Of a stretch of DNA of 31,669 bases, positions 1 to 6,877 are shown one piece after another. The notes under the pieces were generated by a model. That model did not search any database, was not told the origin of the DNA, and worked only from the letters and a program-made list of their open reading frames with translations. The DNA is taken from positions 1 to 31,669 of IMG/VR virus record IMGVR_UViG_3300048822_000033; one strand, given 5' to 3'. The position numbers and the translations under genes were made by a program. How positions within the stretch are numbered: the first letter of the stretch is position 1; each line of letters starts with the position of its first letter. The DNA is from a virus.

Positions 1-1
1 A

Positions 2-613
2 GCCACAGCTCTTGCTAAAGCTCAAAGTGAAATGCATGGAGCAAAGAAAAACTCTGAAAATCCTTTCTTTAAAAGTACTTTTGCAGATCTTGAATCAGTT
101 TGGGATGCATGTAGAGAACCATTAACTAAAAATAATTTAAGCATCGTCCAATATATTTGGGGTACTAACCTAATAACGCTTCTTCTACATTCTTCTGGTC
201 AATGGATACAAAGTGACTATCCGTTAAAGCCAGTTAAAGACGATCCTCAGGGTATGGGATCTGCCATATCCTATGCGAGACGTTATTCTCTAGCGGCTAT
301 GGTTGGGGTATATCAAACTGATGATGATGCTGAATTAGCTCAGAATAGAAAAGAAAATCAAAGTATTGTCTATGATCAAACTACCGCTTATTTTGAGCCC
401 CTTCCTGCATTTGATGAAATCCCAGAATCTAAACCAAAACTAACCAAAACTTCACTTGAGGAAATTAAAGAATTTACCGAGAAGATGAGTAAGAAAGCAC
501 AAGAAAACTATCTGCATAATCATATATGGAAGCCTAATAAATATGGGCCAGGGCAATATTGTTCAAGTAAACTTCCCAATGGAGAATATTGTAAGGAGAA
601 GAAAAATGAATGA
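2..613 (+). CDS. ERF-family single-strand annealing protein, N-terminus cut by window edge
   Basis: The frame is open from the first complete codon of the window, so the true start lies upstream; the first internal ATG is at 32. The segment ENPFFKSTFADLES followed by a region ending in GMGSAISYARRYSLAAM and a DDDAE stretch is the recognisable core of the ERF superfamily, phage proteins that anneal complementary single strands in recombination and genome circularisation. The C-terminal third is low in conservation and ends with a small Cys/Trp-containing tail (WKPNKYGPGQYC...), probably a phage-specific DNA- or protein-binding extension. The last 8 bases overlap the next small gene. Family assignment is from sequence recognition; activity is inferred. 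Confidence 0.85.
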   Translation, partial: ATALAKAQSEMHGAKKNSENPFFKSTFADLESVWDACREPLTKNNLSIVQYIWGTNLITLLLHSSGQWIQSDYPLKPVKDDPQGMGSAISYARRYSLAAMVGVYQTDDDAELAQNRKENQSIVYDQTTAYFEPLPAFDEIPESKPKLTKTSLEEIKEFTEKMSKKAQENYLHNHIWKPNKYGPGQYCSSKLPNGEYCKEKKNE

Positions 614-704
614 CATAAGAGAAGAAAATTTAATCGTCGCCTATCATATGGGGTTAATAAACATTTTTCAATATTTGGAAGCATGGAGACTTTTGAATAA
701 CTAA
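606..704 (+). CDS. Small hypothetical protein, 32 aa
   Basis: A 32-residue ORF beginning inside the end of the ERF gene, with a strong ribosome site (AAGGAG, about 6 bases upstream of ATG). The product is rich in hydrophobic and aromatic residues (LINIFQYLEAWRLL) and looks like one amphipathic helix. No family is recognised. The good ribosome site and the tight overlap argue that it is translated, coupled to the ERF gene. Confidence 0.5.
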   Translation: MNDIREENLIVAYHMGLINIFQYLEAWRLLNN

Positions 705-726
705 AGAAAACGGAGGATAGACTAAA

Positions 727-834
727 ATGAAAATCATTATATTTGATATTTTACTAATCATTTCATTTTTTATTTCGGGGTATCTGCTTTATTTAAATTC
801 TTTAGCATTTACTCAAATTTTAGAGTTATTGTAA
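727..834 (+). CDS. Small single-span membrane protein, 35 aa
   Basis: A 35-residue ORF preceded by GGAGG about 8 bases upstream of ATG. Nearly the whole chain is hydrophobic (IIIFDILLIISFFISGYLLYL), consistent with a single transmembrane helix close to the N-terminus. It lies between the recombination genes and a structured leader. No family is recognised; small membrane proteins of this kind are common in phage accessory regions. Confidence 0.5.
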   Translation: MKIIIFDILLIISFFISGYLLYLNSLAFTQILELL

Positions 835-845
835 TTGATGTCCAA

Positions 846-922
846 TCGCCTCACAGCGAAAGGTCAACCACCCCACCTTTCTGATCTAACGGTCAGAGAG
901 GTGGGACTTTCACAAAGGAAGT
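846..922 (+). promoter_or_regulatory. Structured 5' leader with ribosome-site hairpin
   Basis: Three hairpins precede the gene starting at 928: 846-849/856-859 (4 bp), 872-884/893-905 (13 bp with one wobble pair, 8-base loop) and 906-911/917-922 (6 bp), whose 3' arm contains the GGAAG ribosome site. A second pairing, 858-864 with 875-881 (7 bp), would break the 13-bp stem, so two folds exclude each other. Positions 841-920 hold 41 G/C of 80, above the surrounding DNA. There is no U-run after the big stem, so it is not a normal terminator. A translational switch or a protein-binding site is inferred; no known riboswitch class was recognised. Confidence 0.5.
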
Positions 923-927
923 TTCTT

Positions 928-1221
928 ATGGAAGATGGTGAACTAATAAAACAAATAAGCCAAATTATGTCAGTTAGATGGTGTGGTCATTGTAAAGAAC
1001 AATATGTTTATTATGATGGTTGGGAAAAATACGCTAATCTCAAATTCAAACGTAAATGTTGCACCTGGCGAATAGCTAAAGAAAAAAACATTAAAAAAAA
1101 TCCCATAGCTCTTAAACCATGGCCACCAATGAAAGATCTGGAAGAAATTTATGGTACTCCTTCAGATAATTTAGAGGCTTATGATGATTTTTACAAAAGA
1201 ATTAATAAGAATGAAAAATGA
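928..1221 (+). CDS. Hypothetical protein with CxxC...CC putative zinc site, 97 aa
   Basis: The start at 928 is chosen because AAAGGAAG lies just upstream and the 90 bases before it form hairpins. The frame is open back to TTG 835 and ATG 838, so a longer N-terminus is possible. The product has WCGHC near residue 16 and KRKCC about 25 residues later, a likely metal-binding ribbon, with a Lys-rich middle and an acidic C-terminus. No family is recognised. It sits just before a RusA-like resolvase gene, so a DNA-metabolism role is possible but unproven. Confidence 0.6.
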   Translation: MEDGELIKQISQIMSVRWCGHCKEQYVYYDGWEKYANLKFKRKCCTWRIAKEKNIKKNPIALKPWPPMKDLEEIYGTPSDNLEAYDDFYKRINKNEK

Positions 1222-1230
1222 AACAACCTA

Positions 1231-1626
1231 ATGATACTATTCAAAGCAATATTAATTGGGCGAGTTGGAATCAAGAAAAATGGGAAAAGTGCATTTGTCA
1301 AAAATGGAAGAACCTTTGTTACAACAAGTCAGCGTTATAAATCTTGGGAAAAACAAGCCACCTTGCAATTACTGCAAGCGAAGGTTAGGTCATCTATTGA
1401 CCTGCCAATTCGAATCCCAATCAATCTCTCCATCAAATTCTATTTTCCCAACCATCAACATGAATCCGACCTCACAAACCTTATTCAAGGCCCAGAAGAC
1501 CTCCTCCAAACTCTAGGTATAATTGAAAATGATAAGTTGGTTCATAGTCTCGATGGGTCTAGGAAAATATTCGGAGCAGATCAGTTTTACACAGAAATTG
1601 AAATTTCTACTTGCAATCTAATCTAA
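1231..1626 (+). CDS. rusA: RusA-type Holliday junction resolvase / endodeoxyribonuclease
   Basis: A 131-residue protein, close to the usual RusA length of about 120. The hallmark is the acidic pattern D80-x-x-N83, D90 (in GPEDLLQTLGII), D101 and basic K112 (SRK). In RusA such aspartates bind the metal that drives cleavage of four-way DNA junctions. The N-terminal GRVGIKKNG...KNGRTFV resembles the substrate-facing strand pair of the family. In phages the enzyme resolves or trims branched DNA before packaging, and it fits next to the ERF annealing protein. The start is not strongly supported: no clear ribosome site is seen, and translation may be coupled to the gene ending at 1221. Confidence 0.85.
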   Translation: MILFKAILIGRVGIKKNGKSAFVKNGRTFVTTSQRYKSWEKQATLQLLQAKVRSSIDLPIRIPINLSIKFYFPNHQHESDLTNLIQGPEDLLQTLGIIENDKLVHSLDGSRKIFGADQFYTEIEISTCNLI

Positions 1627-1666
1627 AGTCATTTTAATCTCTTTTTAAGAAGAATAAGGAGAAAAA

Positions 1667-1975
1667 ATGGCAAAATCTCTCAGATCAATCACTGACATCA
1701 ATCAAGAATACTTTCAAACCGCTGCAATTCTAGGTGATCTAGTATGGAAAGTTTCTAAATTCACTGGTGAGTCATTGGGTGCAGGTCAAATCGATGAGCT
1801 TAAAAGAAAACTTCGAGTAATAGATAATGAAATGGATGAAGTTCAAAAAGCTCAAGCAAAGCAAGAAAGCATCAACAAAGATCTAGCTGAAAAAAGAAAA
1901 GCTAAGTCAATTTCCTCACCTTCAACTATTCCTCAATCACCCATTGAATCTATCCAAGATACTGTGACTCAATGA
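1667..1975 (+). CDS. Hypothetical helical protein, 102 aa
   Basis: Preceded by a strong AAGGAG seven bases before ATG. The middle (about residues 38-78, including IDELKRKLRVIDNEMDEVQK) is charged and heptad-like, suggesting a coiled coil, and the tail is Ser/Pro-rich. The stop overlaps the next ATG by four bases. No family is recognised. Its position between the resolvase and terminase genes suggests a phage-specific accessory factor. Confidence 0.65.
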   Translation: MAKSLRSITDINQEYFQTAAILGDLVWKVSKFTGESLGAGQIDELKRKLRVIDNEMDEVQKAQAKQESINKDLAEKRKAKSISSPSTIPQSPIESIQDTVTQ

Positions 1976-2325
1976 TTAAACAAGAATTTTCAGATAATGA
2001 GACATATCTTCCAGTAACAATGGAACAATTTGAATCTCTCGCTAATGAAATGCTTACAGCCTTTAATGTCATATCCGCTCCCCACTTTTTAAATGCAGAC
2101 ATCATGGCAACGGTTGTTCATTCTTCAATTCATCATTTAAATCATTCAATAGGGATAATTAAAAAATCAGAATTGTTCGATGCCTGTGTAAATAGGATAA
2201 GTAACAATCTAACTTTCAGAATCGCCGAAGGAATTAGACAAAAAATGGAATTAGAAGAAGTACAACGAAAAGCTGCTAATGGCGAAGTCCCACTTAAAGC
2301 AGTTCCGGATTCAGAGCCTGGCTAA
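1972..2325 (+). CDS. Hypothetical protein, 117 aa
   Basis: Begins in a 4-base ATGA overlap with the preceding gene, a usual sign of translational coupling. The product looks mainly helical, with His-rich stretches (VVHSSIHHLNHSIG) near residues 48-60 and an acidic to basic C-terminal helix. No transmembrane segment or known motif is seen. Its last 47 bases overlap the next gene in another frame. Confidence 0.6.
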   Translation: MIKQEFSDNETYLPVTMEQFESLANEMLTAFNVISAPHFLNADIMATVVHSSIHHLNHSIGIIKKSELFDACVNRISNNLTFRIAEGIRQKMELEEVQRKAANGEVPLKAVPDSEPG

Positions 2326-3148
2326 TAAATGTAGTCATTTTAATATCACTGAAAGCTGTGAATATTGTCATAAGTCACAGATCAAATGGTATCAAAAGAT
2401 TAAGAAAAAAGGCTTTGAAGATATAGAAGATAATAATCTGGGATATCTAAAGAAATGGACAGGAATATCTTCAATAATCGATAATCAAGTTCAAGAATCG
2501 TGGCCAGAACCAAATTTTAGTAGGGAAGAAGAGTTATTAAATCATTCAGACTTTAAAGTGATATGCGAGAATTTATTTAAGCATCAAAATAACGTTATAA
2601 CATCAAAAGTAATGATTAATATATGGGGAAGTCATTGCAAAGGGTTATCCTTGAGGCAACTAGAGAATAAATATAAAATACCCAATCCTACAATATTTAG
2701 GGCCATTAGAAAATTAAAAGGGTTCATGAAAATTATGGATCTAAATCAAAATGTTGTAGTCGTTATCAGATCCTTTGATCCAGAAGAAGATTCAAAACTT
2801 ATCTTCTCTAGTTGGAGAAAAAGTGTATGGTTTGATACCCATGAAAATAATCAAATAGATTTTGCATTCTTTCGAAAAAAGACCAAGGAAATAAAAAATA
2901 TCCTAAATGATTCCAATACAATAGTCAAAATAGCATGTGATAAAAATAAGCCAGATCAAATTGTAGGGTATTCTGTAATGACTAATAATTCAATAGAATT
3001 TGTTTATATAAAGTTTGACTATCGTAAAGAGGGAATAGCCACTCTTCTCACTAAAGGATTTAAAACAATAGCAAAACCATCAACAAAAATAGGCGCATCT
3101 ATTGCAAAAAATCACGGACTAAAGGAGAGAGATGAAAAAGAAGAATGA
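2279..3148 (+). CDS. Zinc-knuckle / HTH / GNAT-like multidomain phage protein
   Basis: 289 residues with three apparent parts. Residues 18-30 carry a Cys cluster (C18, C27, C30 with a nearby His), like a small zinc site. Residues about 123-147 (KGLSLRQLENKYKIPNPTIF...) form a helix-turn-helix of the sigma-region-4 type. Residues about 160-275 resemble a GNAT acetyltransferase: an IRSFDPEED start, FVYIKFDY, then RKEGIATLL, which matches the R/Q-x-x-G-x-A acetyl-CoA loop. Related proteins occur before terminase genes in podoviruses. The ATG at 2279 overlaps the previous gene and no good ribosome site was seen, so the exact start is uncertain. Both DNA binding and acetyl transfer are inferred. 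Confidence 0.6.
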   Translation: MAKSHLKQFRIQSLANKCSHFNITESCEYCHKSQIKWYQKIKKKGFEDIEDNNLGYLKKWTGISSIIDNQVQESWPEPNFSREEELLNHSDFKVICENLFKHQNNVITSKVMINIWGSHCKGLSLRQLENKYKIPNPTIFRAIRKLKGFMKIMDLNQNVVVVIRSFDPEEDSKLIFSSWRKSVWFDTHENNQIDFAFFRKKTKEIKNILNDSNTIVKIACDKNKPDQIVGYSVMTNNSIEFVYIKFDYRKEGIATLLTKGFKTIAKPSTKIGASIAKNHGLKERDEKEE

Positions 3149-3440
3149 TCCCTATGAAATTTCAAATACGCAAATTAAAGGTCTAGGTCCACAAGATGAT
3201 TTCTTATGGTCTTCAAAACAAGTTGGAAGACCATCTTATTATGTTAGATTTCATCAACCCGTTCCTCCAGCTGAAGATAAAGAACCAGTCTCTGAGTTTA
3301 GATTAGAATCCAAACAATCAAAATATGTCGTTGATTCTATATTATGGACCATTCATGGAGTGATAGTGAAAGCATTTGGTGAAACTCAAATCATTCCCTT
3401 AGCTAATGTCATTTATTGTAGATGGATGACTGAGCTATGA
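3132..3440 (+). CDS. Conserved-looking phage hypothetical protein, 102 aa
   Basis: Starts inside the end of the previous gene with AAAGGAGAG immediately upstream. The C-terminal half has the pattern ILWTIHGVIVKAFGE then IIPLANVIYCRW, alternating strands suggesting a small beta-barrel or PH-like fold. Proteins of this size and pattern are often found just before small terminase genes, but no function is known to me. After its stop there are 40 bases with no gene before the small terminase. Confidence 0.6.
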   Translation: MKKKNDPYEISNTQIKGLGPQDDFLWSSKQVGRPSYYVRFHQPVPPAEDKEPVSEFRLESKQSKYVVDSILWTIHGVIVKAFGETQIIPLANVIYCRWMTEL

Positions 3441-3480
3441 CACCTGATGCTAACGTCCAGTATGTGAGATTTATTGTCTA

Positions 3481-3975
3481 ATGGCGGGTCAACCTACCCT
3501 TTATAAAGAAGGATACTGTGTTGCTCTTATAGATCACATGTCTAAAGGGTTTAGTTATGAGAGTTTCGCAGCAAAAATAGGTACTTGCAGGCAAACGTTA
3601 TACAACTGGGAGAAGGAACACCCCGAATTCTTAGACAGTAAAAAACAAGCTCAAGAGCTTTGTCAATATTGGTGGGAAAGTGCTGGAATTAACGGCCTTT
3701 ATACAATCGTTGAGCATGGAGATGGTGGGGAAAAGAACATCATCGAAAAGAAGATCAACCCCTCCATGTGGATCTTTAATATGAAGGCAAGGTTTCGTTG
3801 GAAAGATGAGGACCAAAAGCCACTCCCAACCCTAGCAGAGAAAGAGGTGCTTACAATTGAAGAGAAAAGACTTCTTCTTGCACAAGCGAAAGACGAGATT
3901 AAAAAACTTGAAGCCGAAATCGGGTCCTCTAATGGAAATAAGAGTGACAGAATATGCGAACCTGGCAGCGGATAA
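3481..3975 (+). CDS. terS: Terminase small subunit (DNA-recognition)
   Basis: 164 residues. Residues about 24-45 (FSYESFAAKIGTCRQTLYNW) form the helix-turn-helix expected of a small terminase. The central GINGLYTIVE region and the MWIFNMKARFRWKDE segment are typical of phage small terminases, and the C-terminal helix (EEKRLLLAQAKDEIKKLEAE) should form the oligomerisation or large-subunit contact. The protein recognises the packaging site on the concatemer and hands DNA to TerL, encoded just downstream. No clear Shine-Dalgarno sequence precedes the ATG. A small ORF overlaps its 3' end. Confidence 0.8.
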   Translation: MAGQPTLYKEGYCVALIDHMSKGFSYESFAAKIGTCRQTLYNWEKEHPEFLDSKKQAQELCQYWWESAGINGLYTIVEHGDGGEKNIIEKKINPSMWIFNMKARFRWKDEDQKPLPTLAEKEVLTIEEKRLLLAQAKDEIKKLEAEIGSSNGNKSDRICEPGSG

Positions 3976-4042
3976 ACCAGGCATTGGGCCATTTAAATGG
4001 GTTAAGAATAAAGATGGGACTTTCTCAATAGAGAAAATGTAA
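3932..4042 (+). CDS. Small hypothetical protein between terminase genes, 36 aa
   Basis: The ATG at 3932 is in frame with an open frame that goes back to 3857, but only the segment from here has a plausible composition. It ends in a taATG overlap with the large terminase gene. The product contains KPGIGPFKWVKNKDGTFS, a Gly/Lys-rich strand-turn-strand pattern. No family is recognised. Its main evidence is the tiling: it bridges the small and large terminase genes without a gap, so it may keep ribosomes coupled into the large terminase gene. Confidence 0.45.
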   Translation: MEIRVTEYANLAADKPGIGPFKWVKNKDGTFSIEKM

Positions 4043-5502
4043 TGAGCTACAGCGCCCTTCAGGCATTAACAAAAAAGTCACCTCTTGAGCTTGTACAGTC
4101 TGCAGCTTTCCCAGAACAACGCAAATTTATAGACGATCACGCTAAACTCAAAGCCCTTCATTGCACTAGACGAGCAGCCAAGTCTTATACTGCCGGACTT
4201 TATATGGTCGAAACGTGCTTGAAATATCCGTTGGCTAATTGTCTATTTATCGCCCTGACTCGCGAAACGGCATTTGATATTATAGATAAAGATATCCTTC
4301 AGGTGATAAATAGAAAAAACAATCTTGGAATGACTTTAAACAAACAGGCTCTCATCTACACCTTTCCTAATGGGTCAATAATAAAACTTGCAGGTATCAA
4401 TAAAGATGAAACTGAAATGGATAAGAGATTAGGCAAGAAATACCGGCTGGCCTGTATTGATGAAGGATCTCTCTATACCGTTAACGTGAGGCATTTTATT
4501 TATGACATTCTTGGTCCAGCTATGGCCGATGAAGAGGGTGTGACATGTTTCTTTGGAACGAGCTCAAATATTACTCAGGGATTATTCTTTGATATCACCA
4601 CAGGTAAAGAAGCTGGATGGTCTTTACATAAATGGTCGGCACATCAAAACCCACACATTAATTGGCAAAAGCAGCTAGATGAAATAGCCAAAAATCGTCC
4701 CCTCTACATGGAAACTCCTCAGTTTAGACAATGGTATTTGAACGAATGGGTGATCGAGACAGATAAGCTCGTCTATAAGTTCCACCCAGAAAGAAATCTA
4801 TTTCGAGATCTCCCTTACCCACAATCCAAGGGATGGCATTATATACTTTCATGTGACTTGGGATGGGAGGATGACACAGCCATAGTCTTAAGTGCGTATC
4901 ACGATAACGACCCAACATTTTATATATTAAAAGCTTTCGCACAGAAGCATATGACCTTCGACATGGTAGAGAAAAAGCTATTAGAATTTTTAAACGATAA
5001 AGAATTTCCATGCAATTCGGTTATCATTGACGGCGCCAATAAGCAAGGTGTCGAGACCATGACCATGCGCTCGAATATCTTATTTGAATATGCCGACAAA
5101 CTAGGTAAGGCCGATCATATAGAAATCATGAATGGAGACCTAATCCAAGGGAAGGTTAAAATCCATCAAGATGAACACGACCTAATCGATGAGCTAATGG
5201 CCTTAGTCTGGAAGACCGCAGGAGATAAAATAGTATACCCCAAGAAAGAGCATCCCTCCCTCCCAAATCACAGAGCTGACGCCATGCTTTACGGGTGGTT
5301 TAATGGGTATCACTTTTTAGCAGTAGAAGCTAAAAAAGCATACATGCCCGGATCTATTGAATATATCAAAGAACAAGAAAATCTTCATAAAGAAGCTATC
5401 ATGGAAAAGATCAAGCGCGAACAAGCCATGAAAGACGGTGGTCCTATGGGCTGGGTTAAAGATCAGTTTGGCCGCGACCCCTGGCATAACTACGAAGACT
5501 AA
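4042..5502 (+). CDS. terL: Terminase large subunit, ATPase-nuclease packaging motor
   Basis: 486 residues, normal for TerL. The N-terminal ATPase shows a Walker A-like CTRRAAKSY at 41-49, Walker B LACIDE at 136-141 with the catalytic Glu at 141, and a coupling-motif-like FGTSS at 171-175. The C-terminal RNase H-like nuclease shows D272 in LSCDLGWEDD, D330 in VIIDGAN and D413 in NHRADAM, the usual metal-binding acidic triad. The enzyme cuts concatemeric DNA and pumps it through the portal. The Walker A lacks the classical GKT, which is common in phage terminases. Start is by overlap with the preceding stop. Confidence 0.95.
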   Translation: MSYSALQALTKKSPLELVQSAAFPEQRKFIDDHAKLKALHCTRRAAKSYTAGLYMVETCLKYPLANCLFIALTRETAFDIIDKDILQVINRKNNLGMTLNKQALIYTFPNGSIIKLAGINKDETEMDKRLGKKYRLACIDEGSLYTVNVRHFIYDILGPAMADEEGVTCFFGTSSNITQGLFFDITTGKEAGWSLHKWSAHQNPHINWQKQLDEIAKNRPLYMETPQFRQWYLNEWVIETDKLVYKFHPERNLFRDLPYPQSKGWHYILSCDLGWEDDTAIVLSAYHDNDPTFYILKAFAQKHMTFDMVEKKLLEFLNDKEFPCNSVIIDGANKQGVETMTMRSNILFEYADKLGKADHIEIMNGDLIQGKVKIHQDEHDLIDELMALVWKTAGDKIVYPKKEHPSLPNHRADAMLYGWFNGYHFLAVEAKKAYMPGSIEYIKEQENLHKEAIMEKIKREQAMKDGGPMGWVKDQFGRDPWHNYED

Positions 5503-5528
5503 GAATATGAAGCACTTCCACATGTTTG

Positions 5529-5780
5529 ATGACGAAGCTGCCCTTCTTACAACCTAAAGGTCCTCAACCTCCTCGCCGATACCTTGGCGAAGCACGCTAT
5601 GCCTTTGACGAAGCTTCTGAACTCGTGGAACAAGCCTTAGATGAATTAATCCATGCAATTCAATCCAAAGATCCAAAGAAATTAGTCAATGCAATCATGG
5701 CCTTAATTGAATGCGTTATAGCTAAAGAAAGTGAAATAAAAGATGCCACTCATCCACAGCAAGAAGCCAGCGGCATTTAG
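5529..5780 (+). CDS. Hypothetical helical protein with duplicated domain, 83 aa
   Basis: ATG at 5529 is used; a TTG directly before it is in frame, and no clear ribosome site is seen. After a Pro-rich start the region about 35-70 is helical: QALDELIHAIQSKDPKKL and on through MALIECVIAKES. This stretch closely resembles the C-terminus of the next gene product (QELMGAIESKDYKK...MEALILSCMNKK), so the two proteins share a domain, probably by duplication. Its 3' end overlaps the next gene by 38 bases. Function unknown; position after TerL and before the portal suggests a minor virion or assembly role. Confidence 0.65.
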   Translation: MTKLPFLQPKGPQPPRRYLGEARYAFDEASELVEQALDELIHAIQSKDPKKLVNAIMALIECVIAKESEIKDATHPQQEASGI

Positions 5781-6366
5781 TAAAAATGTCTCAAGTGAGA
5801 TGCATGCCGGTAAACCTCAAAAGCAGGCCTTAGCGATTGCGTATTCAGTTAAACGTAAAGCTGAAAAGAAAAAGCACTATGACGATGGTGGCGAAATTAA
5901 AGATGATTCAGAGGATCAGATTCATCCAGATCCAGACAAAACTGCCGCCGCTCAAGATTCTATGCGCAAGGCTTTTAATTTTGCTTCTGGAGGTCATGTT
6001 CAAGGATGTCAATGCGCTCAATGCATGGCTGAAGGTGGACAAATTAAAGGCGTACATGAACCAATGAAAATTGCAGGGGAATATCCCGAGCATGGTGGTG
6101 AGTCTTGGAAATCTAGAGTAAGCACTGGGGCTTCAAAAGAGAAATCAAAAGAAAATCTAAAAGATCTTAAAGAGATGCCCAATCCTAAGCTTCAAGGTCT
6201 AGCCGAGGGTGGGGAAGTTGAATCTAATCCTGATGATGAAATCCAAGACATGGTCGGTCAAGAGCTCATGGGAGCTATCGAATCTAAAGACTATAAAAAG
6301 ATAATGCAAGGTATGGAAGCTCTAATTCTATCCTGCATGAATAAAAAGGATAATGAAAATGCTTGA
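5743..6366 (+). CDS. Virion-associated GG-motif protein with CxCxxC, 207 aa
   Basis: The N-terminus follows a pattern common in podoviruses: MPLIHSKKPAAFSKNVSSEM then AGKPQKQALAIAYSVKR. Short hydrophobic-GG-x-V/I motifs follow (about residues 49, 83, 98, 118 and 156), with a GCQCAQC knuckle at 88-94. Residues 98-105 (GGQIKGVH) and 146-157 (PNPKLQGLAEGG) recur in the protein at 20585-22495. The C-terminus (about 171-203) repeats the helical domain of the gene ending at 5780. Function is unknown. The shared modules tie it to the putative ejection proteins, so a virion component is inferred. The start has only a weak ribosome site. Confidence 0.65.
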   Translation: MPLIHSKKPAAFSKNVSSEMHAGKPQKQALAIAYSVKRKAEKKKHYDDGGEIKDDSEDQIHPDPDKTAAAQDSMRKAFNFASGGHVQGCQCAQCMAEGGQIKGVHEPMKIAGEYPEHGGESWKSRVSTGASKEKSKENLKDLKEMPNPKLQGLAEGGEVESNPDDEIQDMVGQELMGAIESKDYKKIMQGMEALILSCMNKKDNENA

Positions 6367-6625
6367 TGGAAAATCTCTCTCGGAAATGATCAGAAAAAAG
6401 AAAAAGAATGCTCTTCGGCCAGATATGGATGACGCAGGTCAAGAGGCCGTAGATCCTAATGCCGCATGGGATGAAAAACAAGCATCTGAAATTAATGATG
6501 TGCTTGATGACCCAGACCATGAGCCAGCTTCTGCCTCTATGATGGGAGAAAATGAATCTAGCCAATCCTTAGAAGCTAGAAAGAAGATCTCCGCTCGTAT
6601 AGCTAAATACATGGAAAGTTTATAA
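6359..6625 (+). CDS. Hypothetical charged protein, 88 aa
   Basis: ATG 6359 is preferred over ATG 6353 because AAAAGGA is then about 8 bases upstream. A Lys run (RKKKKN) at about residues 12-18 is followed by an acidic, Asp/Pro-rich middle and a helical C-terminus (SLEARKKISARIAKYMES). No motif is recognised. It overlaps the previous gene by 8 bases and lies in the block of small proteins between TerL and the portal. Confidence 0.55.
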   Translation: MLDGKSLSEMIRKKKKNALRPDMDDAGQEAVDPNAAWDEKQASEINDVLDDPDHEPASASMMGENESSQSLEARKKISARIAKYMESL

Positions 6626-6628
6626 GTC

Positions 6629-6877
6629 TTGAATATTCAAGAAACGCTTGCTTTGATAGAAGCACTTAAAGCTAGTGGTGTAATTAAGTTCAAATCTCAG
6701 GAACATGAGATCGAATTTAATGTAAATCATACTGTGAATATTAAAAAACCTGAAGTTACACAAGAATTGCCTCCTGAAACTAAAGAAGCTACTGAGAAGC
6801 TCAAGAATCTAATTAATACGATAAGTCTCAGTCCGGAAGAACTAGCTAATCAGATCTTTCCTGATGGTGCCTTGTGA
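6629..6877 (+). CDS. Hypothetical protein before portal, 82 aa
   Basis: Starts with TTG at 6629, with GGAAAG about 11 bases upstream; no ATG gives a better product. The N-terminus (ETLALIEALKASGVIKFKSQ) is a helix followed by a strand, the centre is Pro/Glu-rich and the C-terminus ends in SPEELANQIFPDGAL. Similar small proteins precede portal genes in related phages as far as I recall, with no known function. The stop overlaps the portal start by four bases. Confidence 0.6.
   Translation: MNIQETLALIEALKASGVIKFKSQEHEIEFNVNHTVNIKKPEVTQELPPETKEATEKLKNLINTISLSPEELANQIFPDGAL

Noticed and set aside
345-370. CTGATGA on the plus strand, as a second hammerhead core
   Set aside because: No stem II with GAAA follows, and it is part of the ERF coding sequence. 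Similar hits near 6230, 16316 and 22379 also lack the rest of the motif.
872-905. Rho-independent terminator at the 13-bp stem
   Set aside because: No T-tract follows; the ribosome site of the next gene comes directly after it.
1218-1340. A 40-residue ORF starting at ATG 1218 with a tight overlap to the previous stop
   Set aside because: It lies almost wholly inside the RusA-like gene in another frame, and the RusA frame carries the family motif.
5508-5558. 16-codon ORF after the large terminase gene
   Set aside because: No ribosome site and too short; it is in the gap where the next gene's own start is not well defined.
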